Part shown: piece by piece, positions 21,952-32,225 of the stretch | Numbering within the stretch: position 1 is the stretch's first letter | Layout of the letters: every line of letters begins with the position of its first letter | Source of the DNA: Mesostigma viride | Taxonomy: Eukaryota > Streptophyta > Mesostigmatophyceae > Mesostigmatales > Mesostigmataceae | DNA length: 64,000 bases | Reading direction: 5' to 3' | Assembly: GCA_009746045.1 (NCBI GenBank) | Contig: RPFO01001034.1 | Coordinates: forward strand, 280,001-344,000 | Made by a program: the position numbers and the translations under genes | The notes under the pieces: generated by a model | The model's input: the letters and a program-made list of their open reading frames with translations, nothing else | Database searches by the model: none | What the model was told of the DNA's origin: nothing

Positions 21952-22563
21952 CACCAATAAATAAAGAGAAAGATAAACTTAAAGTTACAATTAGATGGCT
22001 AGTTACTGTAAAACTATAAGGAATCATTCCTAATAAATTACAAAGAATTAAAAATGTGAATAAAGAAAATATTAAAGGAAAATATATTAATCCTTTACGA
22101 GCAATTTGGTTAAAAAGTAATTGAAAAACAAATTCATAAATCATTTCAACTATGGTTTGCCAAGCATTACATATAAGTTGGCCTCCTTTTTGTGTTGCAA
22201 AAGAAAACCATAGAGAACCTAATGCTAAGGCAGTAAACAAAAACAAAGCTGAGTTTGTTATCGAAATATTCCAAGTACCTATAGATATAGGGATTACATA
22301 AAAAATAGCAAATTGTTCCAGAGGACTAAAAACGCTATATTCCATTTTAGGTTTTTTATATATAAAAAAAAAAGTTTAAACAACAGAAGGAGCTAGAGAT
22401 AAAATTTTTACAAGTTTTTTTTCTCTTAGTTCGTGTGTAACTGGATATAAAATACGTGTTCCTAAAATTTGGCCTTGTGCATTTAATAAAACAGCTCCGT
22501 TTTGTGAGAAAGAAATTCTAGTACCATTAATGCGTCCAAGTTCTTTTTTAGTTTCCACTATAA
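21917..22563 (-). other. Second copy of the NUMT, without the non-LTR insertion
   Basis: It has the same rpl14-atp6 fragment and the same junctions as at 18553-19387, so it was copied with the LRR gene and not inserted twice. The only length differences are the missing 178-bp insertion with its duplication and a few bases (AT/A) near 22361. atp6 is open for ~141 codons from Met at 22345, then runs into antisense LRR sequence. Confidence 0.9.
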
Positions 22564-22730
22564 GTGATCGACAGGTGCGGGGGCGTCAGTAACACGGGCA
22601 TCATGGCGGTCGTGTCACGGTGCAGCGCGCTGTCAGAGGAGAATAGAAGTCGACAAGCGCTGCATGACCGAGAGGGATGCCCAGGCTGTGAGGGATGCGT
22701 GGCCGCACCTGATCTGTCGGAATTGAGTAT
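22564..22730 (+). pseudogene. Stranded C-terminal piece of LRR-C
   Basis: It is homologous to the remnant at 19388-19545. It starts with GGVSNTGIMAVVSRCSAL, but a small insertion (GTCAGA near 22632) breaks the frame before the terminal residues. Confidence 0.8.
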
Positions 22731-23806
22731 CGCTACGCACGCGTCAGCGGCTGACACGCCAGGCTCTGGCGCGTCAGGAATTTTAGCTCACACGTCAGCG
22801 GGCTGACGCGGAAGTTTAGGCTGTGCGTCAGGCGACTTATGCGTAAATTTAGGCTGCATGTCAGTCAGTCGTATGACGTGCACCAAGTCCTAACGTGTCA
22901 GACGCGTAAATGTGTGCATAAGCCACCTAGGTCTGCGGCATCAAGTTGTATTCGCCCCTGTCCCTGTCCCATCTGGTACGTGCACCCAATTCGACTGCCC
23001 CACCTGGCCCCCCATTCCCTGGTAATTCCTCTTTAGGGGTCCTTATTCAGGGTAATTCTGGCCGTGGCACCAACCCAGCTTCTTCCAAGCGTCTGGAGGA
23101 TGCTTTACTGACCACAGGCGCATTTGAAGGTTGCGTCTTCTCTGTCTGACACTCGAGGCACTGGAGTGCAACCCAGCCAGCATGGAACGTTTGCTTAAGG
23201 TGTACGCCCACGTGCGGCAGAGGCCACTGCGTGGGTATACCCAGCCATACCCGCAGCGTCCGGAGCAGCCAGCAACCCCCAACCAGCAGGACCTGGTCGG
23301 CGTGCCTGGCCCAGGAGCGCTGATATCATGGGGGTGGTGCCGTTGGCAGACCCGGTGCGGAGAGGATTAGGCCAAGGCCTCGGTGGATGCCTCCGCCCTC
23401 CTTGCAGGCCTTGCAACATATCGGCCCGGATGACCTGTTTGCTCTAGACAAGCGCGGCCGGCTTGAAGGAGGTCCTTTGATGTGGCTGGCAACCAAGTGC
23501 CCCAACCTGCAGGTGTTCGAAGCGCAGAGGGCCTCAGGGCTGGCAGTGTCAGAGGGCACATTGCTCGCGCAACACTGGTGGACGCTCCCGGTTGCGGATG
23601 CGGTGGTGACGCACCTGGCCACCCACTGCCGGCGGATTCACACCCTGAGCCTGCTAGGGTGCAAGGGGGTGAGTGACGCGGGGTTGCGTGCGGTGGCAGT
23701 CAACTGCGGTGGGGAGCTGCGGTACCTGGACGTATCTGGCTGCCACCTCATCACGGATGCCAGCGTGTCGGCCATCGCGGCAGGCTGCCAGCAACTGGAC
23801 ACCTGA
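22731..23806 (+). repeat. Second copy of the inter-LRR segment
   Basis: The spacer and the first ~0.6 kb of the following LRR gene are almost identical to 19549-20630, offset by about 3.18 kb. With the shared NUMT this defines a tandem duplication unit of roughly 3.2 kb. Near-identity ends abruptly around 23806, inside the LRR-D coding region. Confidence 0.85.
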
Positions 23807-25180
23807 ACTTGGGGGCTCAGGTTGACTCATTGAGACGGCTCATTGAGATGCGGTGACCGATGCCAGCATGGTGGCCACCGCTGCGCACTGCCCGCGCTTG
23901 CAGCACCTCGGTATGGGGTGCACGGGGATGAGGAACGCCGCCGGAATTATCGCAATTGCGCACGGTTGCCCCGACCTGCGCACTCTGAACGTCTCTACTG
24001 CGATGTGGACAACGATGGCGGCCTCACCGTCGCGGAGAACTGCCCTCTGTTGGAGAGCTTGGACTATCGTATTTCTTACGCAGTCCGTGACAGAGGTAAT
24101 GCGACACTCATGTTCAGTTGCTCGCAGCTCCAGGAACTGTATTTGACATTAATGGTCAGTGACAGATGTCACATTCCCACAGGACCTAACAGCTATTGTC
24201 AGCTGCGCTCCCTGAGCATCGTCAACGAAACGTTTGCAGCCGCTCTCTCTGCCCGATGCGGCGCACTGATCCGCCTGCTTTTGTTCGGGGTTGGTGCAAA
24301 TGACGCCACCGTCATTGCGTTTGCGACAAACTGTCCCCGCTTCGACACGCTTGTTTTCAACGATCGATGCGAGGACGTGACGGACACGGGCGTGCTGGCG
24401 GTGGCGCACAACTGCCCACACCGAGCTGCGCTTTGTAGAGTTGGAGGGATTTCATGGATGCCAGGGTGTGACGGACGTCAGCTTAACGGAGCTCGCCCTG
24501 CACTGCCCCAGCCTCCAAGATCTCAAGCTCAGCCAGTGTCGTGCCGGCAACGCCGCCATTCTGGCGGTCGCGGAGCACTGCGCTGACCTACACGTGCTGG
24601 AGCTCCCACGGGGTTATCCCTGGTTGCTCGATGGACTTGACCGCCTGGACAAGTTTCACAATTGCTTCCGTCCCGGCCAGAATATTTCAAGGATGTTTGT
24701 GTCGAGGACGATGGTCTGGCTGTGGTGCTGCACGATTGTTTGCGGCTGTTGCCAAGGTCTGTCGGATGCTAGCCTAATGGTGGCGAGTGACGGCTGTCAA
24801 CATCTGTGGGAGATTCACTTGGTAAGTGGCGTCACCGACCAAGGATTGGTCGCCATGGCCCCCAACTTGGGCACGCTGAAGGTGTTGGGTGCGTCCAAGT
24901 GTGGGGCGTTGACGGATGTTGGCGTGATTGCGCTAACAAGGCACTGCCTGCGCATGAAGGAGTTGAATGTTTCCAGATGCAAGGTGAGCAACGAGGGCAT
25001 TGCTGCTGTTCCTCAAGCGCTGGTTACGTTGAAGGCAAGTTTCTGTGAAGGCGTGATGGATGCTGGTATGGTGGCCATCGGCCAGCGCTACAGCCAGCAA
25101 GACACATTCGACGCAAAGACTGCATGGGCATCACTTTTGCTGGTGCTGTGGCGGTCGCATCGGCGTGCAAGGGGCTGAGG
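23182..25180 (+). pseudogene. LRR-D: chimeric LRR pseudogene
   Basis: The first part, to about 23806, is nearly identical to LRR-C. A missing A in CAACTGGACACC then shifts the frame, and what follows (TDASMVATAAHCPRLQHLG onward) is a much more diverged family member with further frame changes near 23990, 24420 and 24700. The last open segment (from about 24441) still reads LRRs such as LTDVGVIALTRHCLRMKELNV. There is no NUMT at the position where B and C carry one. The abrupt change in identity marks a recombination or conversion boundary with an older copy. Confidence 0.75.
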
Positions 25181-25483
25181 AGGTTGGTTGGATGTCCTCT
25201 GCTGCTCGGTTACGACACAAGAGGTCCAGGCGTTGAGGAGTGCGCACCCGCACCTGGAACATTTGACAGGTCCTGAGGATAAGCATGAAGACGGTGAGTG
25301 GTAGCAGACTTTAGGTGGTGGCGTTCGTGAGATTTAATGAAGGATGGCGGCAGTGATGAAGAACTTGGTCACTTTTGTCGAAGAGGACGGCAGGAACAAG
25401 ACTACAAGGATCAAGGGTGACATCTTGTGGCTGGGTGTGCACCAACGATCCGAGGTTGAATGATGTATAGCGGATGCATGCTT

Positions 25484-25716
25484 TTGCTGTGAGCATGAAG
25501 GTAGCCATGAAGGATACCAACGCCAAGTTGGTGGGGGTACCGCGTGTGACCAAATTCGGCAAGTTCCATAGTGATTCGTGCCATGGTGCCCGCAATTGCC
25601 TGTGATTCTAATTAGATCACTAGAAGGTAGATAGCTAGATCCATCCATCCCATTCCATTTCCATCCCATTGAGGAGATCTACTCACGTGCATGATTCCAG
25701 CTATCTCCGTATGAAT
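25484..25716 (+). mobile_element. Third, diverged copy of the short ORF1-element derivative
   Basis: It contains GGGGGTACCGCGTGTGACCA, then GGCAAGTTCCATAGTGATTCG, CCATCCATCCCATTCCATTT and CCCATTGAGGAGATCTACTC. These are in the same order as the block at 1896-2133, 5' part joined directly to 3' part. The ATTA tail is reduced to a single GAATTAACTA-like end. A recurring deletion product is therefore propagating or was copied. Confidence 0.55.
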
Positions 25717-25795
25717 TAACTATGCAATGCACAAGAAATTAAGCCACATTACATTCATGCAGCTATTCATGGTTCGTTTATTCGTTCCTCCGTCC

Positions 25796-26845
25796 CGGTC
25801 GGTCGGTCGGTCGGTCAATCGGTCGGTCGGTCGGTCGGTCGGTCGGTCGGTCGGTCGGTCGGTCGGTCGGTCGGTCGGTCGGTCGGTCGGTCGGTCGGTC
25901 GGTCGGTCGGTCGGTCGGTCGGTCGGTCGGTCGGTCGGTCGGTCGGTCGGTCGTCGGTCGGTCGGTCGGTCGGTCGGTCGGTCGGTCGGTCGGTCGGTCG
26001 GTCGGTCGGTCGGTCGGTCGGTCGGTCGGTCGGTCGGTCGGTCGGTCGGTCGGTCGGTCGGTCGGTCGGTCGGTCGGTCGTCGGTCGGTCGGTCGGTCGG
26101 TCGGTCGGTCGGTCGGTCGGTCGGTCGGTCGGTCGGTCGTCGGTCGGTCGGTCGGTCGTCGGTCGGTCGGTCGGTCGGTCGGTCGGTCGGTCGGTCGGTC
26201 GGTCGGTCGGTCGGTCGGTCGTCGGTCGGTCGGTCGGTCGGTCGGTCGGTCGGTCGGTCGGTCGGTCGGTCGGTCGGTCGGTCGGTCGGTCGTCGGTCGG
26301 TCGGTCGGTCGGTCGGTCGGTCGGTCGGTCGGTCGGTCGTCGTCGGTCGGTCGGTCGGTCGGTCGGTCGGTCGGTCGGTCGGTCGGTCGGTCGGTCGGTC
26401 GGTCGGTCGGTCGGTCGGTCGGTCGGTCGGTCGGTCGGTCGGTCGGTCGGTCGGTCGGTCGGTCGGTCGGTCGTCGGTCGGTCGGTCGGTCGGTCGGTCG
26501 GTCGGTCGGTCGGTCGGTCGGTCGGTCGGTCGGTCGGTCGGTCGGTCGGTCGGTCGGTCGGTCGGTCGGTCGGTCGGTCGGTCGGTCGGTCGGTCGGTCG
26601 GTCGGTCGGTCGGTCGGTCGGTCGGTCGGTCGGTCGGTCGGTCGTCGGTCGGTCGGTCGGTCGGTCGGTCGGTCGGTCGGTCGGTCGGTCGTCGGTCGGT
26701 CGGTCGGTCGGTCGGTCGGTCGGTCGGTCGGTCGGTCGGTCGGTCGGTCGGTCGGTCGGTCGGTCGGTCGGTCGGTCGGTCGGTCGGTCGGTCGGTCGGT
26801 CGGTCGGTCGGTCGGTCGGTCGGTCGGTCGGTCGGTCGGTCGTTT
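25796..26845. repeat. ~1.05-kb GGTC tetranucleotide microsatellite
   Basis: This is nearly pure (GGTC)n, broken about eleven times by loss of one G (GTCGTC). It is flanked by one CAATC variant at the left and by (GGTT)n at the right (26850-26871). A four-base unit with no stop in any frame gives long artificial reading frames on both strands (RSVG and TDRP repeats). These are not genes. Confidence 0.97.
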
Positions 26846-27129
26846 GGTAATTGGTTGGTTGGTTGGTTGGTTTCTTCCTTTCATTCATGTGCATGATGAA
26901 TACAATGCAGCGTGCAGGAAGCAGCCATGGCTGGGGGGGCATGATGCCAGCTGATGTATCTACTAGCGATCAACCTGGACGTCAGAGATTGATGGATGAC
27001 AGGATGCGGATTGTTAGCATTGGAAGAATCGATCCAGATCGACGCCCATGGCATGACAAAATATGCACATGTCATGCGCATGACATCTATTTTGCGGGAG
27101 CCCATGAAGCGTTTACTGCACAGCATTAG

Positions 27130-29180
27130 TATTTTCATTGAGAATGATTATTTATGGAAAGGAGACCGGCCTGGGCCACATAAGGAAACTGCCCAGGATG
27201 TCACAGAGGAAGGACCGTAAAGAAAAGAATCACGATGGCAGGCAAGGATCAAGCCAACACTATTGTACAACTACAACTACATGCCTAGCGACACCTCTGC
27301 CGGCCCACCAGGCCGGGTAAAAGACCTAGACCGCCTGGGTCGCGACAAAGTCGTCCCGGACGCGGCGGAAAACACATCAGCCACTGTGCGAGTGAGGGCG
27401 AGGAACAGGCGCTGCCGCCAATATGAGGACCATGTCCGGGCAGACCATGGGGCAGTCTGACCCTCGAGGTCAAGGCGGTCTTCCTGCCGCTGGCAGTACT
27501 CGTGAAAAAACTCCGCCGTCTTAGGGCCCATGGCCCCGAACTCCTCAATTAAGGACAAAGGGGATGACCCGGTGGGGCCCCACATTGTTGCAGGAGGCAA
27601 ACTCAGTCGTGCTCGGCCACAGGGGCAGCTAGCAGCTCCGGCATCCACAGCCGCCCGGAGGAATCAGCCTCCCTGAGGATGTGGCGGCCGGAGAGCAGCC
27701 GAGCCACGGAGAGTCGGAGACATCAATGAGCATGCAGGTGGCAAGCCTGTCCGATCATACACGTGTAGTCCAGCACGTACAGGAATCGGTCGGGCCGGTG
27801 GTTGGGGGAATAGAGGGCAGCCCCCTCCCCGTCCTCACACTTGATGGTGAAGTGGGGAAACCGACCGAACCAAGGCACACACCACCTGGAGGAGAGCGGT
27901 ATGGAGATCTAGAGGAACCACTTAGAACTGGTTCCATATAATGCTGGCCACCCATGCACGCGATCAATGTAGTGCGTCCCAGTGATGTCGATAGCAAGCC
28001 CGCAGCTGCCGCACTGCAGGCCGCCCCGGCCCGCCGTGACGAGAGGTTGCGGGGCGAACAGCTGGTGAGGGCGGATGGCGAGGGCGTAAAGGGCCGGAGC
28101 CAGCGTGAACAATAAAGGGTTCATGGGGAGGGCGCGGAGTGATGCGGACCCCACGCTCCCCTCAATTAATTAGGGAAACGGAGTGAAGCCAAGCCCGCCC
28201 CTGATCGATCGTCAGTCAAGAGCTCGCATATGCAGGCCCATCCAGTTGGCACAACTGGTGTAGTACCCGCGAATATAGGTCTTTTGTCGTAGTTTCATGA
28301 TTACACAGGCTGGCTGGGAAGACACTGGAGTTACTATAAATACGGTAGCCCGGAGCTCCTCTTCGACGTATATAGTCAGGATCAGGTCACAGCAGGGATG
28401 CCCAGGCGCATTGAGAAACCACGCGCCCCCGCCAATGCGCCCGGGACTAGCGGGAGGGAAGCGAGAGCTGCCAGTCCCCTAGCTGGGGCGAAAAGACTGC
28501 ACACGAGAGCCGGCTCCCTAGCTGGGGAGCGTGAGCCGAAGGTTGATGGCCGCCGCCGGCCATGGCCATGCTCTTTGAGGGCTGCCAAGGCGGCTACCAC
28601 CGCCGGGCTGGGTCGAGGGCATGTATATCGTCCATGTAGGCGAGGAGCACGACATCCGGGTGCGCAGCGTGGACGTACAACTAGGAGGACTTAATTGTGC
28701 AGCGGGGCCGTCGGACAGGTAAGAAGGGCCGGCCGACTCGATCAAGGCCTGGTCGCCTTAATTGCTGCATGATTCCCACGGCATGCAGGTCCTCGACATG
28801 GCCTCCGAGGCCATGTCAGCGAACGTCCCATCCTCCAGGAGGAAGGAGAGCCGTTGAGGGGGCTCGCCATACATAGCAGGCGGTGGTCCACGCAAGAAGG
28901 TAAGCCCTGGAGCGCCTCGCCGGCGCCAACGGCCTCGAAGATACTAGCGGTGATGGCATTGATCGAACGCATTGTGGCGATCCACCTTCAGCCCTGGCAC
29001 ATGCAGGTCGGATGCGTCTCAGGGTATAGCCATGCAGGCCTGCACTGTGCGTACTGTGCACGATGCATGGTGTCGCTGCCCCCTTTGATGGCGACGCCAA
29101 GCTGGGCAGCGACGGATTCCCGTCAGTATCATGCACTCCGGTTGGGGCAGAAGTAGGCGCGAAACGTCTCGGGAGCCTTT
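27130..29180 (-). pseudogene. Decayed REL-endonuclease non-LTR retrotransposon
   Basis: Minus-strand fragments in the right order match the reverse transcriptase/endonuclease at 58742-60952. They are REDRLDLEGQTAPWSART (near 27.45 kb), a counterpart of NHRPDIVVLDFEGG (near 27.8 kb), LRALPMNP and HQLFAPQPLV with a CGSCG knuckle remnant (near 28.0-28.1 kb), AYMDDIH for the catalytic YLDD box (near 28.63 kb), and N-terminal pieces to about 29.1 kb. Many frameshifts and stops break it, and some 200 bases near 28.18-28.40 kb are unmatched. The 3' end resembles the relic at 961-1320 and not the younger copy at 58.6 kb. Confidence 0.75.
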
Positions 29181-31285
29181 TGGCGACAAATGACCTTACT
29201 CACCGGCAGCTTGAGTGCGGCATGCAGCGTAGGACCTCGCCGCAAGCAAGGGGACGAACGCGGCCAGCAGGTGGGGGGACGTCATCTTTCAGTCAGGAGG
29301 GCGATGAGGTGGGCCCCAGCCAGCCAAGGGCGCGCCGCTGGGGCCTGGCAGCTGCATTAGTATATGCATCCTTGGATCAATAAGCCATGCAATTAAATTG
29401 AATGAGTCGGTAAACCGGATTCATGCGTACCAGGCACATATGCACGTCACTGGGGGAGCCAGAGTGGCCGGCTGGTCCACCACCCTGCATGGTGTACTAG
29501 TATAGTGCATGGGCTCCCCGTTCAACAAGCATTACGGGCAGCTTGTCCGGTGACTGCCCACCGATAACACAAATGACCCTATCAACTATGTGCGGTCTTG
29601 TCGGGAACTAGCGGAACACGTGCATGCAGTGCTCAGTTTACGTCCCTGTTGTAATAATATATATTGCAGGTGGCTGTTGTAATAATATATAGTTTAAAGT
29701 TGTACCTTGTGCAGCTGGCGTGATTCTTGGATGTCTGTGTCAGATTACTATTAATTTCTTCAGGGTTATTCTCCCAGTTATCGGGTCTTTCCTTGTGTTG
29801 CACAGTGCCCATCTCGCCTCCGCAAATATCTATCATTCTCAATAATATAGATTGCAGGCACTGGGAAGGGGCCGGCAGAGATACCCGTCTTCCCTCATGC
29901 CCGGCCGAGGCAAGCCACAGCTGCTATCAAAAAGTACTCGCGGGGAGAGTCTGGCAAAAGTAAGTAAGTAACTGTATATAAGTACTTGCGTTGACACTTA
30001 AATGCAAACGGCCGGCATGCGCATTGGCAATTGGGCATGCCACGGAGTACTGATAATAGGAGCCGGGGGGGGCATACCCCCCATGTCCCTACTTGAGCGC
30101 GCACACTTTTTTGCCGTCCATGCAGCGCCGTCCGTCACCAGCCGAAGTGAAAAATCGTGGATTGCACACCTTTGCCATGCAAATTTGGTCTGTCGGGGCG
30201 GTTTGGAGTGCACATTGGACGTGCGACACGTGGCATGCATACGCTAGGGAGGTAGTCGGCACAGTCAGGACTTGTATCTGACGCCACCAAGATCACTCCT
30301 ACATAGTTTCGCCACGTGTCCTATAAGTTATGACCGTATAAATACCGTATCACGTGTATATGTGTGGCGTGGGATACAACTAGCTAACTAACTAGTTATA
30401 ATATGTGTGTTAGTACGTCCACGAGTACCTCACTCTGCATGGGATGTGAAGCCAAAGCGCCGGACCAATACCTAGTCTCACGGTGAGTGCGCACCTCCTG
30501 AAAACCAGGCGCCGGGTGTGTTTGCCGAGCGCACTCCGGTTCTATTTTCCTCGCGCTGTCCTCAAAAAGCCAACTTGAGCGCACTCCTTTTTAATCAATT
30601 CTGGCGACGGGGCGGTTTTGGAGCTCGCTCCACGTCTGTCAGAGCCCCGCCGGACCATTGAAACTTGGAGTGGGTAGTTTTGCCTTGATGTCCCCCCTCC
30701 TCTAATAATTATGCTAATCTCATCCAGTGACAAGCTATCTAGCAAAAGTTGGGCGGACTCCGGGGTCTCCACGAGCGTCGTTACTGTCATCAGCGTATAG
30801 ATCAGATCACTCAGTCGGTAGGCGGTGGGTCAACCCCGCCGTAGCTGGCGTCCTCTGTGATCTCGATCCCCGGCGGGTGCCCCTCTGGACACCCGGGCTG
30901 AAATCGGGCTTTTGCATGCATGCAGCATGCTTCATAATATAATATATAGGATCCACCAGAATGATGAATTAATTCATCAATTAACTCGTGCTCCCGTTGG
31001 GGAGTCACGGAGCACCGGAGTGCTTTTAATTCCTGTATGTGCATGCACAACAGGAAGAAAGGGCAGAGACCCCCTTTCTCCTTCATGACAGAGGCATGCC
31101 GGCGACAGCAGCAATCGGACACGATATAGGCGATCCGGCAAGTTCTGTGGGTGCAATAAGACCCGCGTGAGCATATCATAACAAGGAGCGTGGGCATGCA
31201 AGTATAAGCAAGCATAGCCAGGACGTAGGCATGGCCATGGCTGTACAAGGGCTAAGCTTAGGCTATGGCTGGTTGTGTACCGTGC
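29181..31285. other. No recognisable gene
   Basis: Short frames on both strands lack domains. Small features include two copies of TGTTGTAATAATATATA near 29650-29695 and several TGCATGCA words. The right edge is the insertion site of the Gypsy element (flank ACCGTGC), whose duplicate lies outside the window. Confidence 0.4.
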
Positions 31286-31857
31286 TGTTACGTCTTGGAT
31301 TTCTACCGCCACCTCTACCTCTAATGGGCCTGATACTACCTAAACTAGTCAGGCCTTCTCTACTCAAACCCCTAGCGAAAGACGAACGTGACGGAGCTGA
31401 TCTCAATGCATTAACGTATGTGTTACTGTAATACGCCATACAACCATTTACCAAAACCCGTTTACTCCAGGAATAGAGGAAGGAAACACACTACACTGCC
31501 GTGACCCAAGCCTATATGTGTTAATTCATTTAACACACGCCGAGTGCACACACGAGGGGTAGAACGTGCATAAATGGTCACCAACGGTCCAACACGCTCG
31601 GGCCGACATGGCCCTCGCCTACAGATGCACGCTGGTCCACTACATCTACAGATGCACGCTGGTCCACTACATTCTACCAAAGGATCAGGACCACTAGTAA
31701 AGTACGCGGCGCGGCGCCCCAAAGGCACCCAATGTACCACGGTACTGTTACGAGGACAATAGTGTCCCAGTAGGAGCTACACGTAAACCTAGGGACAACC
31801 GAGGCAAAAGACCTAATTTACGTCCGTAACTACAACGAATTGTTACGCGACGTAACA
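31286..31857 (-). repeat. 3' LTR of the Gypsy element
   Basis: The 572-base LTR has perfect 9-base inverted ends, TGTTACGTC and GACGTAACA. The first 233 bases on the plus strand (to 31518) repeat at 58375-58607, where the other LTR is interrupted. A 27-bp tandem duplication (CTACAGATGCACGCTGGTCC and following) lies at 31619-31672. Confidence 0.92.
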
Positions 31858-31870
31858 CCTCCCCCCCACA
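31858..31870 (-). promoter_or_regulatory. Polypurine tract of the Gypsy element
   Basis: On the minus strand GTGGGGGGGAGG directly precedes the 3' LTR. This is the expected place and composition for the plus-strand primer of reverse transcription. Confidence 0.75.
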
Positions 31871-32225
31871 AAGGTAGGGAGCCCTCTCCCTACGCACAGG
31901 GAGGAAAACAAGGGGTAGGAAACCTAATGCACCCAGCACACACCAACACAATCGGCAGACCATCCAAGATACAAGGCACCAACGGATTAACTCGGTCTCC
32001 ACCACCACGCCGGGAGGTGTAGGGTTAGCCAGCACCAAGCCTGGTGGTAGGTTCCCCTAACTGCCTGGAACAAAGTCCTTGCCGGGGGGACGGCACTGGG
32101 CAGGACACACAGAGTAAACAAATCAGTACCAAGGACCAAGAACGACCAGTCAACTGGCCAGAACGTGAGGGCGACTCTATATACCGGAGGGACAACACCC
32201 TCAGGTCGGGCCTAAGGCCCTCTAT

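Noticed and set aside
21890-22345. atp6 reading frame as an active nuclear gene
   Set aside because: It is truncated after about 140 codons, lacks the rest of the a-subunit and a targeting presequence, and ends in antisense LRR sequence. It is treated as a mitochondrial insert.
25727-26942. Long open frames of RSVG and TDRP repeats on both strands
   Set aside because: They are translations of the GGTC microsatellite, which has no stop codon in any frame. There is no other coding evidence.
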